DNA of 64,000 nt, taken from Allodiplogaster sudhausi (Eukaryota > Nematoda > Chromadorea > Rhabditida > Diplogasteridae). Under the pieces are notes generated by a model. The model searched no databases. It was not told the origin of the DNA and worked only from the letters and a program-made list of their open reading frames with translations. Below, in pieces: positions 20,596-30,816 of the stretch; the first letter of the stretch is position 1; each line of letters opens with the position of its first letter. The DNA lies in contig CALZFC010000043.1 of the NCBI GenBank assembly GCA_945643635.1, forward strand, positions 3,560,001 to 3,624,000. The letters run 5' to 3'. The translations under genes and the position numbers were made by a program.

Positions 20596-21087
20596 ATGTA
20601 TGAATCTCTTACGAATATCGAACTTGACAAATTGATGGGAAACTGTTCCATAACAAGAAATTATGACATTGGGAGTTTTCCCTGTGATACTTTAACTCCT
20701 GTTCCTGAAAAATTACCTTTTTGTATTATATTTAATACCAGGGACTCAACAAGCCCTGGGGAGCATTGGGTTTCAGTATTTGTTGATAAAACAGGAATTG
20801 TTGATTATTTTGATTCTACAGGTGACGTTATGTCTGAACAGATAAGTTCATGGCTTTCATTATTTAATATAAGAAGGGACTTTAATATGAGAGTGCAAGG
20901 AATAAATAGCGAAGTATGTGGACATTATGCCATGTTTTTTCTTTATAACCGATGTTCAGGCAAATCAATTAATATTATTAGAAAAATGTTTAGTCAAACA
21001 AATTTTGGTCAAAATGATCCATTTGTACTTCATTGGTATAAACATCAGTTACAGAGATGTATAAATAGACCTCTCACTTCTCTCTAG
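20596..21087 (+). CDS. Adenovirus-type cysteine protease (adenain-like, Ulp1 fold)
   Basis: About 163 residues from ATG 20596 (MYESLTNIELDKLM). The catalytic set is visible: His in GEHWVSV, Asp in VDYFDSTG, Gln in RVQGINSEVCG and the nucleophilic Cys in EVCGHYAMFFLYNR. In Polintons and adenoviruses this protease matures virion proteins, probably here the pVI-like and capsid-associated proteins. The ORF is intact, and the length is close to the family norm (about 170-200). Confidence 0.88.
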   Translation: MYESLTNIELDKLMGNCSITRNYDIGSFPCDTLTPVPEKLPFCIIFNTRDSTSPGEHWVSVFVDKTGIVDYFDSTGDVMSEQISSWLSLFNIRRDFNMRVQGINSEVCGHYAMFFLYNRCSGKSINIIRKMFSQTNFGQNDPFVLHWYKHQLQRCINRPLTSL

Positions 21088-21093
21088 TCATAC

Positions 21094-21375
21094 ATGATGT
21101 CTGACCGAAAGAATCCTGTTGAGGCTAAGAAGCCTGAGTCTGCTATTACTCCTTCTGTTGAAATTAAGTCGGAGAAAGAATCTGTTAAGATTGAAGCTGA
21201 AAAGCATCTTCATTGTGGTGACTGTGATATTGCAACTGGTTTTAGTCTCCGTAGGCATATGAGGCGTATGAATCCTACTGAGGAGAGAACCACTCGTTAT
21301 ATTCGACCCGTTGGAACTATTAACCTATTGGTTGACGAGCAAGAAAACCTTTATGTTCAGTTTCGTGACGTGTAA
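21094..21375 (+). CDS. Cys/His-containing small protein, unknown
   Basis: 93 residues. Charged N-terminal half with many Lys/Glu, then HCGDCDIATGFSLRRHMRRM, which has a CxxC followed by an Arg/His helix like a partial zinc finger without the last ligand. Ends LLVDEQENLYVQFRDV. Its stop overlaps the next gene's ATG by one base. Perhaps DNA or RNA binding; not a known Polinton core gene. Confidence 0.55.
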   Translation: MMSDRKNPVEAKKPESAITPSVEIKSEKESVKIEAEKHLHCGDCDIATGFSLRRHMRRMNPTEERTTRYIRPVGTINLLVDEQENLYVQFRDV

Positions 21376-21737
21376 TGTCTCAATCCTCTGAGTCTTCTAC
21401 TTCATCCCACCCACGAAAACGTAGAAAGGAATCTCATAAGGTTTGAATTATTAAATTGTATTAATTACCATATTTTTATTTATTTTAGAAATCTTTTAAC
21501 GATCTGGTGGAAGCTTACAAGACACCCGAAATTATTCGTCCTGCGATTATCCGTGCCCAGTATTTAATATTCTTGGCAGTTTGTCAAAAGTGTGCAAAGA
21601 GAAATGCCTCTACCTCTACATCACGTAAAATTACTCTTACTTTATGTGAATCTTGTCATCAAGCAAATCGGAATATACAGACAACCATTTTTCACAATAT
21701 CGTTGTGAAGAATGGAAACGATCGCCTCAATATTTAG
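21375..21737 (+). CDS. Zinc-ribbon-like protein A (spliced, two CxxC motifs)
   Basis: Exon 1 21375-21440 (22 codons, Ser-rich then RKRRKESHK), a 48-nt intron, then exon 2 21489-21737. About 104 residues. Two CxxC motifs (VCQKCAKR and LCESCHQA) spaced about 25 residues apart suggest one zinc ribbon, followed by TTIFHNIVVKNGNDRLNI. It is clearly homologous to the next gene in spacing, motif order and intron position. Function unknown; a nucleic-acid or protein-binding accessory protein is possible. Confidence 0.65.
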
Positions 21738-21766
21738 TGTTAACTATTCAACAGTGGAAGACGGTG

Positions 21767-22078
21767 ATGTCTAAGGTATATCTTTATATTTTCTATTTTT
21801 TATAACTTTTAAATTTTAAGAGACAACTGGACCCCTCAATGGAACAACTTGCTGGAAACTGGCATGAACCACCTGGAATCGCAGATATTCGTTGTCTCAA
21901 TTTTCCTCGAACCCTTATTGTACATTTATGCCGTGTATGTGCAAATTTTAATGCCGAACAGCAAGATGGAAAGATTGAATTGATTCTTTGTCAAACCTGT
22001 TGTGTTACTTACAAAACTGTGAACAATATCATCTTTTATAATCTTCGTGTTAAAGATGTTCATGATTCATTGCAATAA
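21767..22078 (+). CDS. Zinc-ribbon-like protein B, tandem paralogue (spliced)
   Basis: Exon 1 is only MSK (21767-21775), then a 45-nt intron and exon 2 21821-22078, giving about 88 residues. The core repeats protein A: LCRVCANF, LILCQTCC, then NIIFYNLRVKDVHDSL. The same gene structure (very short N-terminal exon, tiny intron) shows tandem duplication followed by strong divergence. Last recognisable gene of the Polinton. Confidence 0.65.
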
Positions 22079-22532
22079 ATATATTTTTTAATTGTTTGAG
22101 AATTACATGACAATGCAAAAATGATTGAAAATATTGAAAGGTGTGTACACTTATACATTCCACTAAGAGCATTCAGAAAATTATGAAGCATCTTGACAAG
22201 AAGACAATATAGTGTGTTGGTACTGTCTTTGTTGGTTGATCCTTAAGGTCCCCGGTTCGAGTTCTCTCAATCAAGGACTTTTGTGTTCTTTGATTCATGT
22301 AATGGGTGGAGCTTGGGATACGGAAGTGAGAGATTATAGAGAAAGATAGAAATGGGCGTGGCTTATAGATCCGGAAGAGTGATTCATTGTTAAGTCTGTC
22401 TCCTTGAAGTGTGGTTGCTTTGTTTGAGAGAGAGATATAGATTTAGAGAGTGACGTCATTTAGTTATATGTATGCATGTGAGTCATTGTGATTACGAAAT
22501 GTGGGCGGAGCTTAATTACGTTACGTTACGTT

Positions 22533-22595
22533 ACGTTAGGGGCGGGGGTTATTTACGTTAGGGGCGGGGCTTATTTACGTTAAAGGCGTGGTTTG
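22533..22595 (+). repeat. 22-nt tandem repeat with GC-box-like core, preceded by ACGTT repeats
   Basis: A run of ACGTT copies (22518-22537) passes into about 2.5 copies of acgttaggggcggggctt plus attt. Related GGGCGTGGCTTA/GGGCGGAGCTTA words are scattered over 22300-22520. The whole stretch 22079-23100 otherwise shows no gene. Confidence 0.7.
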
Positions 22596-23120
22596 TACGG
22601 AACACAAACTATAATCACAAACTACAATGATCACAACACAAAGCACAAAGATCAGATTTAGGTCACCACCCCCCGCACTATCATCATCTTATGATTAACT
22701 GAGGGTGTCAGTGACAAATCTTCTTTACACATTTAATCGTTTACAAGGTACATGTGCTAGCAGTACACAAATTGTGTGAAACAATCATTGTCTCTCACTT
22801 CATCTTCTCTTGATGCACTTTCTTATTAGGGGAAATATGTATGTACATATATGTATGCGTGTGAAGGAATGCTTGTTGATTACTTACCATTAGATGTAAT
22901 CATTTGCTAATAAACACACAATATTAATATAAACTTTCCACCTCTAATTCTTCTTCTCCTATTCTCTCTCTACATATTATTCTCTAAATATCCTCAGAGT
23001 AATTTTATTTATTTATTATGTCCTTTTCTCCTTCCTGAATTACATTCTTTACCAAGTTTAATTCTGCGAGTTTCTTTGTTATTCCATTTTGTGTTTAGAA
23101 TGGTCAGCCTCGTGGTTCGG

Positions 23121-23270
23121 GCCTCTCTCTCTCTCTCTCAACCTCTCTCTCACTCACTCACTCTCTCTCTCTCACCCTCTCTCTCACTCTCACTCTCTCT
23201 CTCTCGCCCTCTCTCTCACTCATTCTCTTTCGCTTCTCTCTTGTTCTCTCCCCTCTCGCTCTCTCACATT
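23121..23270 (+). repeat. (CT)n microsatellite
   Basis: Interrupted CT tract. Long Ser/Leu-rich frames through it are repeat artefacts. Confidence 0.9.
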
Positions 23271-23523
23271 CTGTTCCTGAGCCCAACATTATCATTAATT
23301 TAAATGAGCATGGCGCTCTTATCAAACAGCCTGCGAAGCTTATCAGTGAGGGCCCGGGATTCCTTCATCCCTAAGACTTCTCTCTATTTCACACTCTCAT
23401 TGTCATCCTTAAATTTTCTCTGCACCTCTTCTGCTTTTATCTTTATCAGGTACTTTCTTGTGCTTTCTGATGCCTTACCTCGATCTTTAGCCTCCCTCTC
23501 CATCACCCTCCATCATTCTGAAG

Positions 23524-23581
<58 letters not shown>

Positions 23582-23600
23582 TTCTCTTGTCCTCTCTCCT
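23524..23600 (+). repeat. (CT)n microsatellite
   Basis: Nearly perfect CT tract of about 45 nt with degenerate edges. From 23600 to 24250 I see no convincing gene. Confidence 0.9.
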
Positions 23601-24520
23601 CTCTTCTACTTGTCATAATGTGAGTGCAAGTCCAAAATGAGCGCGTGCACTGCCGCGGAAGCCTTTTTCATTGCAAAGGAATCTAGCCGTTTTGAAAGGG
23701 AAAAGAGACACGCGAGCTCATTCACTTTGCTTTTCTTCTCTGTGTTTTCCTCTGCCCCCACCCCTTCGTTTCTTTCTCTCTCTTTTTCTCCCCTTTCTAC
23801 CCCTCTCCTCATAATCTCATTTCTCCCAATACCAGCCAGACCAGTCTCCCTCTTTACTGCGTCATCTGTTTCCTGCAAACAGTTCTCATCGATTTTGCCA
23901 TTATTTCCGTTACTCTTGTCACGGTGCTCGCTGGTGTTCCCTGATCCTTCCTGATGAAGGATGATAATTCCTTGGCCGGCTGGTCAAGAGTACAACTAAT
24001 CATCTTTCAGCCACGTGTCTAGTTTGTTGTAGTATCTATTAGCCGCTGCCTTTACTGACTTATCATTATTAAAGTCACCTTCAATTTGCTCTTGATCTCT
24101 TGATTTCTTCCCTGTCAAATCTCTCATCCTCTCACTCAATTCTCTCTCTCTCAATTTGCTCTCTTAAAATGTCTCTCTCTCATGACCCAATAAGCGTGCC
24201 TTTTCGAGGCGGCAGCAGCTGCCTCTGCAGCCGAGAGCAGACGAGTCCAGGGAGATGTCACTGGCAGCTTCTCTTCGCGAGGCGGACCCCATCAAGTCCG
24301 AGCAGCAAATGACAACAAACAGACATTTCAAATTAACACTTGCAAAACTACCTGTCTTATTCTTCAGCGCTGCTATCACATTTACACAAAATATGTAGTC
24401 AGTATAAATATGGTAGCGGTTTATTTATCACAACCTAGAACTTTTTTTAATGAGTGCAACATAACAAATTATGCTAAGCGCCTGCCTAAAGAATTTGCAA
24501 TGGAAATAAACTCTTTTGAG

Positions 24521-27500
24521 ATGGCTCCAAATCGCTCTCGGCGCGATCGTCGTGCTCGGCCTCCACGTCTACCTCGGATTTGTCATAGCTCATGGCTTCC
24601 CAGGTAAGCGGCAAGCAAAGAACAGGAACTGACCAGTAGTTCAATTGGTCACGTGCCAAATATTAAGGCGAAGAATTGTAAGATATAATTAATAACTTTC
24701 ATATTATTCTTTCGATACTCGGCAATATGGTAATATAGAAACAAGCGATAAAAGAAGGAATATATGGCAATAAAACCATAGGTTACAAAAGCGTTCTTTT
24801 ACCAGGCGCGATCTTCCCGATCGTGGTGTTCTCCTTCCTGTACGCCTACGCCTTCTACACCTTCGTGTTCATGCCACTCTTCCGCAAGGTCTACCACGTA
24901 GTCCGGCCTGTCAAGCTGGCCGCCATCCGGGTTGGCCAGTACAGCTTCCATGGAGTGCCCGTTCTTCAATTGTCAGCGATCTTCCTTAATTCTTTCACTA
25001 ATTCGCACATGTATACACATATGTATGTACGTTGAAATATGTACATACATATGTATTTTTCAAAATGAATGTTGTACGGTTTAAATAGCATACTTGTCAG
25101 CGTGATCTTCACGACCCTGCTGGCGGCCTTCGCGACGTGGGTGATCATCGACTCGGCGGGCAGCCGCATCCGACTCCGCTCCGTGGCCGGCATGGCCATG
25201 TACGTCGTGTTGTCCGTCTTCGCATCGGCGCATCCCTCCAGGGTCGGTGTCTCTTCTTTTTGATATTTCCGATGTGATTGATGCTTCTCAGAGGCCAGTG
25301 GTGGGATTCCCCTGTGACCAGAGGTATAATGCCTCTGAAGTAGAAAGAGTGCCTGCAGATAAAGTGGCGGCCGGTGCTGGGCGGAATCGTCCTGCAAGTG
25401 TTCGTGGGCATCATCGTCTTGCGAGTGCCCGCAGGCCATGAAGCATTCCGGTGGGCGAGTGACCAGGTGGCTCTCTGATCTATTCATGCATACAGCAATA
25501 CTCTGAGAGCAATGGGTGCAAGGCCATGGGGCAAACCTTTCCATTTCGACATCGATTCCTTTCGCTTTTATTCTCTCACTAGATTCCTCGTTACAATCTA
25601 CACATTAAAAAGTTAAATAGTTTTCGAAAAAGTGTATTTTAGCTCTTTGAATTTTTCCAGAAGCAGTGTTTGCCAATTTTTTGGTTCCAAGAGACGTTTC
25701 GTTTCATACGAACAGATATACCATTACAAATCTTACTATTTGAAAAAAGTTTTTCTGCAGGTCGTGAAGTTCCTCGACTACACGATGGTCGGAACGGCCT
25801 TCACCTACGGCTTCGTCTCGGATCCGCCCAACATCTGCGGCTTCGGCAGCATCTTCATCTTCACTGTAACTTCCTTGCAAATCTGTCATCTTTATTTCCA
25901 TATGATGTTCGTAAATATTTTAGTGACTTTTCAGATTGTCGTTGTGTTCGTAAATGGCCTTATCATAATTCCAAATGCATATTTCTTGCATATCAATGAA
26001 CTGGACCTTTGCAGAGTCTGCAAATAATCATCTATTTTGGAGCAATTGTCTCCGTGCTCTACTACCTCGGCGTTATCGAATTTGTGCTTTCAAAGGTGCC
26101 TTTTTTGATTCGATTTTATCATTACATAAATGCTTGCCTTAAGTATGTATGTAGACATTTCCAACTGTAGGTAGCCACAGTCATGCAGTACACCGTCGGC
26201 ACCACTGCTGCTGAGAGTCTCAACGCTGCCGCGTGCATATTCCTCGGACAAGTGAGAACACATTCAGAGCTATTACACCATATCATCATTTTCTGTCTTT
26301 TCCTAGACGGAAGCGGCTATTCTGATCGAGCCAGCACTCGAGTCCATGACGAGCAGCGAGATCCACGCCGTGATGACAGCGGGCTTCGCTTGCATTGCCG
26401 GCTCTCTCTTCTCGGCCTACATCTCATTCGGGGTACCATTTTATTCTGGGTTACCGTTCCGGGTTACGGTAACGGATGTGTCCTCAGGCGTGTCCGGAGT
26501 ATCTGCTCTCTGCAACGGTAATGTCTGCGGCGGTCTCTCTCGCCGTCTCCAAAATCATCTACCCCGAAGTGCAAGTGTCGCGCCAGAAGCGAATCGAGGA
26601 CTTCCAATTCAAGAAGAGGTTTTTTTCGTCCACAAGAAAATTATATTTTCAACAGTTTCCAAATGTTTATGAGTACGTGGAATGATTGTGGATGTGTTGA
26701 GAGAAGAGAACAACGTTCTCGAGTGCATTTCGAATGGCGCCGTGCACGCTGCAAAGTTCGTCTTCGACATTGGTACTCTTCTTCATTTTGTATATGCAAG
26801 ATTCTGAATATTAGATTTAAAAAAAAATGAAACGATTCTCAGCTTGTATAACATAACCTCAGGCGCGAATCTGATCGTGTACCTCGCGCTGCTCGCCTTC
26901 CTCAACTCGGCCATTGGCTACCTCGGCACTCTCGTTGGCCTCGTCGACCTCTCCTTTAATGTGTGTCTTCTTTGTTAATGTATTTTTATACTTACTTGTG
27001 TTTAAAAATAAATATGTAAAACAAAAAAAATAAATTGCAGAAAATCCTTGGTTACTGTTTCTTCCCGCTCGCGTACATGATGGGAGCATCGGACGCCGCT
27101 GACTCAGCTGTCCGTTCTTTCTCCTTTTTTAAATCTGTTCATTTCCATGTGCTACTTTATTTTCAATTAATCGGAATACAAAGTTAGCATTTGGGCGTAT
27201 AATTAAAATGACCCCATTAAGTATTTGAAGGTGGAGATTGACGAGACGCTGAAGGTGGCCGAGTTGATGGGCATGAAGACGGTGCTCAACGAGTTCATCG
27301 CGTATCAGAGCCTCGCCGGAATGATTGCAGACGGCACGCTCAAGGGGGTCCGTGCTTCCCGATTGTAAAAATATTCATTTTTCGAATGTATAGACTCCCA
27401 GAGTGTTCTTTAGTTATAAGTATGGTAAGAAATTTGCCGAAAAAAATACATGAATTCTTTGTTGTTGTTTTTTCTGTCATAATCAGGCTATGCAGATTAG

Positions 27501-28079
27501 ATGAGAAAGCAGAATAAAATAACAGTGTACTTGAGCCGCGCGCGCAGATGATCGCGACGTACGCGCTCTGCGGCTTCTCGAACATCTCGATGATCGGCAG
27601 CCAACTCGGCATCCTTGGCTCGATGTGCCCGAAGAGGAAAAGCACCTTCGCCAAGGCTAGAGACTGCCTTTTTGGGCTGTTCTTCTCAAAGACTGTATAC
27701 GGGGATTTCCATTAACTTGTTCAGTAGAGAAAGCCACTTTAGTTCTTTACTCTTTTATCCAGAGAATTTCTCCCATCCTCCTTCCAGGTTGTCATTCGCG
27801 CGCTCATCGCTGGATGCTTCTCGTGCTTCATGACGGCATGCGTGGCAGGTGTGGGAAAACATTTTTCGCTCCTCCTTTTTTTACTATCAATACTTTGCCC
27901 TGAATTTTTTTCCGCAATGAAAAGCTTTTTAAAATTGCATTTTTACATGATTGACCATCATTCTTCCAGGCATCCTCGTTGATGTGCCAAAATCGTGTAG
28001 ACCAAACATCAACAACAACTGTTTGAATCTCGATGACGTCGTTGATTATTTCAGGAAGAGAAATATAACCGAAATATAG
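24521..28079 (+). CDS. Concentrative nucleoside transporter (SLC28/CNT family)
   Basis: Sodium- or proton-coupled nucleoside uptake carrier of the plasma membrane. Sixteen exons keep frame for about 541 residues to TAG 28079: 24521-24603, 24806-24938, 25101-25242, 25359-25466, 25761-25865, 26015-26095, 26171-26251, 26307-26432, 26488-26618, 26702-26772, 26863-26960, 27041-27109, 27231-27347, 27548-27655, 27788-27848, 27970-28079. Family hallmarks: [11 protein letters not shown], the helical-hairpin segment [40 protein letters not shown], and the signature [21 protein letters not shown]-terminal cytosolic exon(s), 60-100 residues, are not resolved; a frame with LREADPIKSEQQM at about 24258-24309 is a candidate. 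The intron after 27655 starts GC rather than GT. Confidence 0.93.
25017..25054. repeat. Perfect 14-bp inverted repeat in a transporter intron
   Basis: ACATATGTATGTAC and its exact reverse complement are separated by 10 nt, forming a strong hairpin in the intron 24939-25100. Similar TATGTACATA words occur near 3829 and 22847. Confidence 0.7.
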
Positions 28080-28188
28080 CTATCGCTAGTGATTTCTTTA
28101 AGTTTCTACCTTATGATCTCAATGCTTGATTTGCTCGCATTTTTGTACATTTCAAGGAGAGGAATCCTTTGAATGCAACGTTGAGATG

Positions 28189-28194
28189 AATAAA
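28189..28194 (+). terminator. AATAAA polyadenylation signal of the transporter gene
   Basis: Canonical hexamer 110 nt after the transporter stop codon. Confidence 0.6.
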
Positions 28195-28559
28195 TTTGAT
28201 TATATCCGAGGAGTCAGTCCAAGGAGAGAAAATATGATAAGCGAGAAAGATAACTTCGGTCGCTCATAGGCCTCGACGAAACATTTACTGGAGAAACCAG
28301 AAGGTTGTGATAGAATGCAAGGACGGAGCGAAGAGATCCTGCTTACAGCTAGTCTAAAATAAATAAGTAGCATTACGATTTCAACCGAACTAAAATATGT
28401 ATGTACAATGTATTGATCATTTTGATGTCCCCTCGGCATAGAGTGTCTAATAGAATCCTATTTCAAGCAGACGAATCCACCGAGTTCGAAGATGATCTTA
28501 AATAAATAAAAGCTTTCTTTTTAATATTTTTTGTCATCCTCGAGACCAGTCGTGAGCAG

Positions 28560-28905
28560 AGGTGTCAACGGGCCTAACATTTTTGGGGCAGCCCGGCCCT
28601 ACGGGCCCAAACGTTCGGCCCGGCCCGGTCCGTACTTTTTCGGGCCTTTGAATTTTGGGGCCGGACCAACCCGATTTTCAAAATAGTACAGTATCCAATT
28701 TTCGAAACACCGAAATCAAAATTTTTTCGAGTACATTGTCTTACACGGGGCAATCATCAGCCATGGTGATGAGATTAGAGGAATAAAATGGGTCAAGTAT
28801 GTATATATACCATTCAATAAAAATATCGAAATCAGTTGTGCATTCTCCAATTTTTCGAATAATCGGGCACAAATGGGCCTTCGGGCCGGCCAGGGTTTTC
28901 TTTTC
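28560..28905. repeat. GGCCC-rich interspersed repeat
   Basis: Repeated GGGCC, GCCCGGCCC and CGGGCC words at both ends (28570-28670 and 28860-28900) around an AT-rich centre, as in a small non-autonomous element. No coding potential seen. Confidence 0.45.
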
Positions 28906-29164
28906 TTAATGGCTAAGTCGACCGCACGTCGAGCTGATTCCAAAATGCTAACATTTGGGTCTGTACGACCCCTGGGGGCCGAGATTTTTTTTTACAAATC
29001 TCATAAAAACATATTTATTGCAAACAGTAGGGAAGAGAGCAGCGGGGGAGGAGGAGAGAGTTCAAGGCTCTGCCTCGACGTCATCGAGTGGCTTATAAAA
29101 GAGCGACTGCAGGGAATCAAAGAGATTGTGAACAAATTAGCACGAGTTAATTAATTACAATATG

Positions 29165-29618
29165 GAAAAAGATGAGTCAAATAATGTGACATGGATTTCC
29201 GAGCGAGGGCGACGGCGGCGGAAGCGCGGTCGTCGTCGCCGAACTTCTCCACCACCTTTTCCGCCCAAGGCGGGAAGCGGCGGAAGTAGTCAGCGAGAAG
29301 TGCGGTGGAGGTGCGCGACAGGCGGAGAGCTTGAACGGGGTCGGGGAGAGTGGACAGCGAGATCCGCCAGAACAGCATTTCTGAGCATGCAATGGAACTT
29401 CCATGAGGGTCTTCCAGAAGATAAGTTCCATATATTCTTGCATTGTCACTATAACGTATGCTGTACCGCTGTCAAGGAAGGCGTCCATCACATCTTCCAA
29501 GTTTTGCCTGAGAGCTCGCGTGAGAAGAGTCTCGAAGACCTTGACACAATGGATCGGCGTTTCTCCCACGACTTCCATGCCGATTTGCATCAGAGCGCGC
29601 AGGAGCGGAATTCGCTCA
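29165..29618 (-). CDS. Coding block of unknown gene, possibly helical-repeat protein
   Basis: Two strongly coding-like minus-strand frames follow each other. 29618 to about 29390 contains TPIHCVKVFETLLTRALRQN and AYVIVTMQEYMELIFWKTLM. 29378 to 29151 contains ALLADYFRRFPPWAEKVVEK and ends LFPYCN. The composition (amphipathic helices, FWK/FWR motifs) suggests an alpha-helical solenoid such as an importin-beta-type karyopherin, but this is a guess from style, not a match. The switch of frame near 29385 needs either a very short intron or a frameshift, so the block may be a broken copy. Confidence 0.4.
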
Positions 29619-29765
29619 ATTGGTCCATTTTGATGTTAATTAAATACTTTCAGGTTGATATCAAGTCAACAGTCTGGACTTCTTTACCTTTTGCTTCACT
29701 TTTATATACCTACCAAGCGTGCAGCTATACTTTCTTACCTTCTGAAGAACTCTGTAAATGAAAGT

Positions 29766-29960
29766 AAGCTAACTGGCAGGATTGTTGACACAAGAAGGCT
29801 AAATGGCAGGATTTGTCAGCAAGAAGGCTAACTGGAAGGATTTTTCACACCGAAGAAGGCTAACTGGAAGGATTGTAAAAAGTGGAAGGGTAATTGGCAG
29901 GAGTTCCTGTTGGAAGGCTAACCAACATGATTTGGAAGGCTAACTGACAGGAATTTCGAA
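29766..29960 (+). repeat. Cluster of a ~20-nt repeat (AAGGCTAACTGGCAGGAT)
   Basis: About seven imperfect copies of aaggctaactggcaggat, spaced 20-35 nt. The same word recurs in inverted orientation at 32037-32125, so the two clusters could be the ends of one element. Confidence 0.75.
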
Positions 29961-30109
29961 AATGCCTAATTCTGAAATTGCACCTAGCGAACAAGTTGAG
30001 ACAAGTTTGGCGGTTGTTGTGATTTATTTTTTGATAGAGTGCTTTCTTGAAGTTCTGGTTCTCTTGCAGTTGCCATTTTCGCATAATTATGTGCTTATTA
30101 AGTGCTAGA

Positions 30110-30262
30110 TGCGAATTGCGAGCAAGCACGCCGGTTCGTTTCGAGCGACCTTGCTGCTAATCAGCACTGCGAAGAGCTCCTCGCAGTTCTTCGCATCGAT
30201 CCATCTCGAGTCGCTGTTTTTTTGTCGGCTCGCTCCGTCTCTTCCTCCAGCGAAGCTATCGG
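30110..30262 (+). CDS. Possible exon, unknown
   Basis: Open plus-strand frame in GC-rich sequence encoding RRFVSSDLAANQHCEELLAV followed by LRIDPSRVAVFLSARSV and a Ser-rich end. It reads like a helical protein segment. Splice limits uncertain; a stop follows at about 30263. Lies inside the area bounded by the inverted 20-nt repeat clusters. Confidence 0.35.
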
Positions 30263-30390
30263 TTAATAAAATGTGATTGCACCTTGAACAAATTTGGGGA
30301 TCCTTCTACTTTGTTTGTGATTCAGTGGTTATCGGTAACCTTGCGCTTGCTATTTTCGGCCAATTACATATATGCTCATTATTCTTTTAG

Positions 30391-30499
30391 ATACGCAATG
30401 ACAGCAGACGCGCAGAGTGTTTTCGGGCAGTGCTACGGCTTGCCCAGTCAGAAGAAGGATGATTGCGTTGTCATCACTACCGATGACTGCGACGTAAAA
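30391..30499 (+). CDS. Possible exon, Cys-containing
   Basis: Between a TTCTTTTAG acceptor and a GTAAGC donor. Encodes about 36 residues with FGQCYGLPSQKKDDCVVITT and a further DDCDVK. Good splice sites and protein-like composition; no family recognised. Confidence 0.4.
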
Positions 30500-30654
30500 G
30501 TAAGCTTTCGATTTAGCCGTGTGTTCTTGATCTAGAAGAAGTGAAGGACTTAAAGCGGATGTGTATTTTTTTTCTATGCAAAGTTGGCACCTTTATTGAA
30601 CTTGAGCGATGATATTCCAACTTTTTAAACGGTTTTGTAGTTACCCATATTTAT

Positions 30655-30816
30655 TGTAGAATACTGAAGTAAACCGGCAAGGAAGTCGAGTTGGATATGG
30701 AACCGATTGATAAGGTGTAGTGGATAAAAGAGAAGAAGGAAGGAATCCCGCCAAAGCAGCAACGATTAGTCTTCGCGGGAAAGTTAATGAATGATTAGAA
30801 GACTGCTTCCGAGTGA
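30655..30816 (+). pseudogene. NEDD8-like ubiquitin-fold pseudogene
   Basis: A single frame reads TGKEVELDMEPIDKV, stop, WIKEK, KEGIPPKQQRLVFAGKLMND, stop, KTASE, stop, with a further TAA before the TGK. This matches the beta-grasp fold of NEDD8 rather than ubiquitin (EPxDKV and GKLMND.KTA instead of EPSDTI and GKQLEDGRT). Stops at 30670-30672, 30718-30720, 30796-30798 and 30814-30816, and two residues missing before KEGIPP, show it is dead. The C-terminal Gly-Gly part is absent and no intron interrupts it, so it could be a processed fragment. Confidence 0.85.

Larger units (their letters stand above)
11447..22078 (+). mobile_element. Degenerate Polinton/Maverick (adintovirus-like) element
   Basis: Contains the diagnostic Polinton set: a packaging ATPase, a chromodomain integrase, penton and major capsid proteins, and an adenovirus-type protease. 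The DNA is AT-rich and unlike the host exons nearby. Two parts: an inverted partial copy (11447-13934) and the main forward array (14570-22078). Protein-primed DNA polymerase B, normally the largest gene, is absent. Paired terminal inverted repeats with a 6-bp target duplication were not found, so the ends are approximate. Multiple stops and frameshifts indicate that the copy is not autonomous as assembled. Confidence 0.9.

Noticed and set aside
22225..22275. Possible tRNA (ggtccccggttcgagttc resembles a B box)
   Set aside because: No matching A box or cloverleaf could be drawn upstream; at most a decayed tRNA-derived fragment.
23080..23620. Ser/Leu-rich ORFs, with many similar ones through 33-56 kb
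   Set aside because: They are direct translations of CT/GA microsatellites in every frame.
24164..24379. 71-codon minus-strand ORF
   Set aside because: Overlaps the probable N-terminal region of the plus-strand transporter and shows no domain.
29162..29761. 199-codon plus-strand ORF
   Set aside because: Arg-rich start and inconsistent composition; the minus strand of the same stretch is far more protein-like.
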